Assembly: GCA_015523085.1 (NCBI GenBank)
Contig: WALA01000018.1
Coordinates: 1 to 6,420, forward strand
Reading direction: 5' to 3'
Origin: Candidatus Aenigmatarchaeota archaeon
Lineage (GTDB): Archaea; Aenigmatarchaeota; Aenigmatarchaeia; GW2011-AR5; WALA01
Length of the DNA stretch: 6,420 nt
Program-made: the position numbers and the translations under genes
Shown: positions 5,623-6,420 of the stretch, piece after piece
How the letters are laid out: each line of letters begins with the position of its first letter
How positions within the stretch are numbered: position 1 is the first letter of the stretch
The notes under the pieces: generated by a model
Databases searched by the model: none
What the model was told of the DNA's origin: nothing
What the model saw: the letters and a program-made list of their open reading frames with translations, nothing else

Positions 5623-6420
5623 CTATATGGGCAATTCCCTATTTAATCTTTCAACTATTTCATCTGGGTTGAAGACGCCCATGTCCGTTATCACGCTGTG
5701 AACGTAGCGCCATGGGGTGATGTCAAACGCTGGGTTGAGGACGTCGAATTTCGCGCTCACGACTTCGGACGGATCGCGCATCTCTATTTTTATTCTCGGC
5801 CTTCTGTCCAGCTTGAACAGAGAACCGACGACGTACACCGGCTTCCCGGCGTCCACGGCGGCAAGCGCCATCATGTGCGTCCCTATCTTGTTCACGAAGC
5901 CGTTTCGCCTCATCGCATCCGTCCCGACCATGAACATGTCAACGTCGTCCATGTAGAACCTCGCAGCGGAATCCACTATGAACTTGACCTTTATGCCGGC
6001 ACTCGAGAGCTCCCTTGCCGTTATGAGTCCCTGGTTTTTCGGGCGCGTCTCCGTAACGTAGACAGTGAAGTTGTAGCCGGCCTTCTTAGCGTATATGAGT
6101 GAGTGCGTGAAGTCAGAAGAGTGGCAGTGCGTCATTATGACACTTTTGTCGTCTATGACGCGTATGAAGTTTTGGAATATGCGGAGCTTGACGTTCTTGA
6201 GCTTTTCGAGCATTCGGTCAATTGTTTCTCGGCTCGGATTCTTCATTACGACATCGAGAACGTTTTTAAGAACAACGGCCGTCGGGCGGATTTTGAGGAG
6301 CTCCCTGCACTCGCGGACGAACGGCTTCCCGAACCCGTGGCGCTCTGAGAACATACGCAGGTACTTCAACGACTCGATTGCAATGTTCTCCGCGCCCTGA
6401 ATTTTGAGAGATTTTATATC
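5623..6420 (-). CDS. e2b2: Ribose-1,5-bisphosphate isomerase (5' end outside window)
   Basis: 265 residues are visible and the frame is open through the right edge. The residues before the TTG at 6369 (DIKSLKIQGAENIAIESL) still match the family's N-terminal helix, so the true start lies outside. The enzyme belongs to the eIF2B alpha/MtnA-related family and converts ribose-1,5-bisphosphate to ribulose-1,5-bisphosphate, the RuBisCO substrate. Diagnostic motifs: RPTAV, THCHS with the catalytic Cys codon at 6126-6124, VTETRPKNQG, VDSAARFYM, GTDAM with the catalytic Asp codon at 5919-5917, NKIGT, EMRDPSEV and NPAFDITP. The THCHS cysteine, GTD aspartate and operon context favour this over methylthioribose-1-phosphate isomerase or translation factor eIF2B. 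It looks shorter than the Thermococcus enzyme (about 320 aa), mainly between RPTAV and THCHS and at the C-terminus. The usual RGA near the N-terminus reads QGA here (codon 6399-6397). It is the most upstream visible gene of the operon. Confidence 0.95.
   Translation of the reverse strand, partial: DIKSLKIQGAENIAIESLKYLRMFSERHGFGKPFVRECRELLKIRPTAVVLKNVLDVVMKNPSRETIDRMLEKLKNVKLRIFQNFIRVIDDKSVIMTHCHSSDFTHSLIYAKKAGYNFTVYVTETRPKNQGLITARELSSAGIKVKFIVDSAARFYMDDVDMFMVGTDAMRRNGFVNKIGTHMMALAAVDAGKPVYVVGSLFKLDRRPRIKIEMRDPSEVVSAKFDVLNPAFDITPWRYVHSVITDMGVFNPDEIVERLNRELPI

Noticed and set aside
6367..6369. TTG at 6369 as the true start of the isomerase
   Set aside because: The reading frame stays open to the window edge, and the upstream residues match the family N-terminus, so the gene is partial.
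5623..6420. Translation initiation factor eIF2B subunit or methylthioribose-1-phosphate isomerase
   Set aside because: The motif set (THCHS, GTDA, EMRDP, NPAFDITP) and the operon with RuBisCO and AMP phosphorylase fit ribose-1,5-bisphosphate isomerase better.

Overview
The window is archaeal. Evidence: a form III RuBisCO next to an AMP phosphorylase and a ribose-1,5-bisphosphate isomerase, TATA-box promoters at archaeal spacing, a T-rich terminator-like tract, purine-rich Shine-Dalgarno sites, and secreted proteins dense in N-glycosylation sequons. Very short intergenic gaps and a compact isomerase would suit a small-genome lineage such as DPANN, but the sequence alone does not fix the taxon. 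All recognised genes are on the minus strand, so transcription runs from right to left.

Right to left, positions 6420-1476 hold one tightly packed operon whose promoter lies beyond the right edge. Its order is ribose-1,5-bisphosphate isomerase (5' end cut by the window), a small divergent HAD-like protein, form III RuBisCO large subunit, AMP phosphorylase, and an ATP-cone/Mrr-like nuclease/helix-hairpin-helix protein. The three enzymes form the complete archaeal AMP pathway. AMP phosphorylase turns AMP and phosphate into adenine and ribose-1,5-bisphosphate. The isomerase makes ribulose-1,5-bisphosphate. RuBisCO adds CO2 and gives two 3-phosphoglycerate for central carbon metabolism. The HAD-like protein and the nuclease have no assigned role in the pathway and are the least explained members.

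Positions 1475-1 hold two consecutive genes for secreted, sequon-rich proteins. The first is complete (319 aa) and the second is cut by the left edge (96 residues visible). Each has its own TATA box 46-48 nt before the start codon. They share an almost identical 136-bp block (1-136 and 1060-1195) with only three differences, all silent, while their signal peptides have diverged. The shared segment resembles a secreted beta-sandwich module, and a matrix, pilus-like or envelope role is a hypothesis.

Several starts were placed at internal ATGs because a ribosome binding site sits directly before them: 1345, 2303, 5084 and 5607. No tRNA, rRNA, CRISPR array or insertion sequence was seen.
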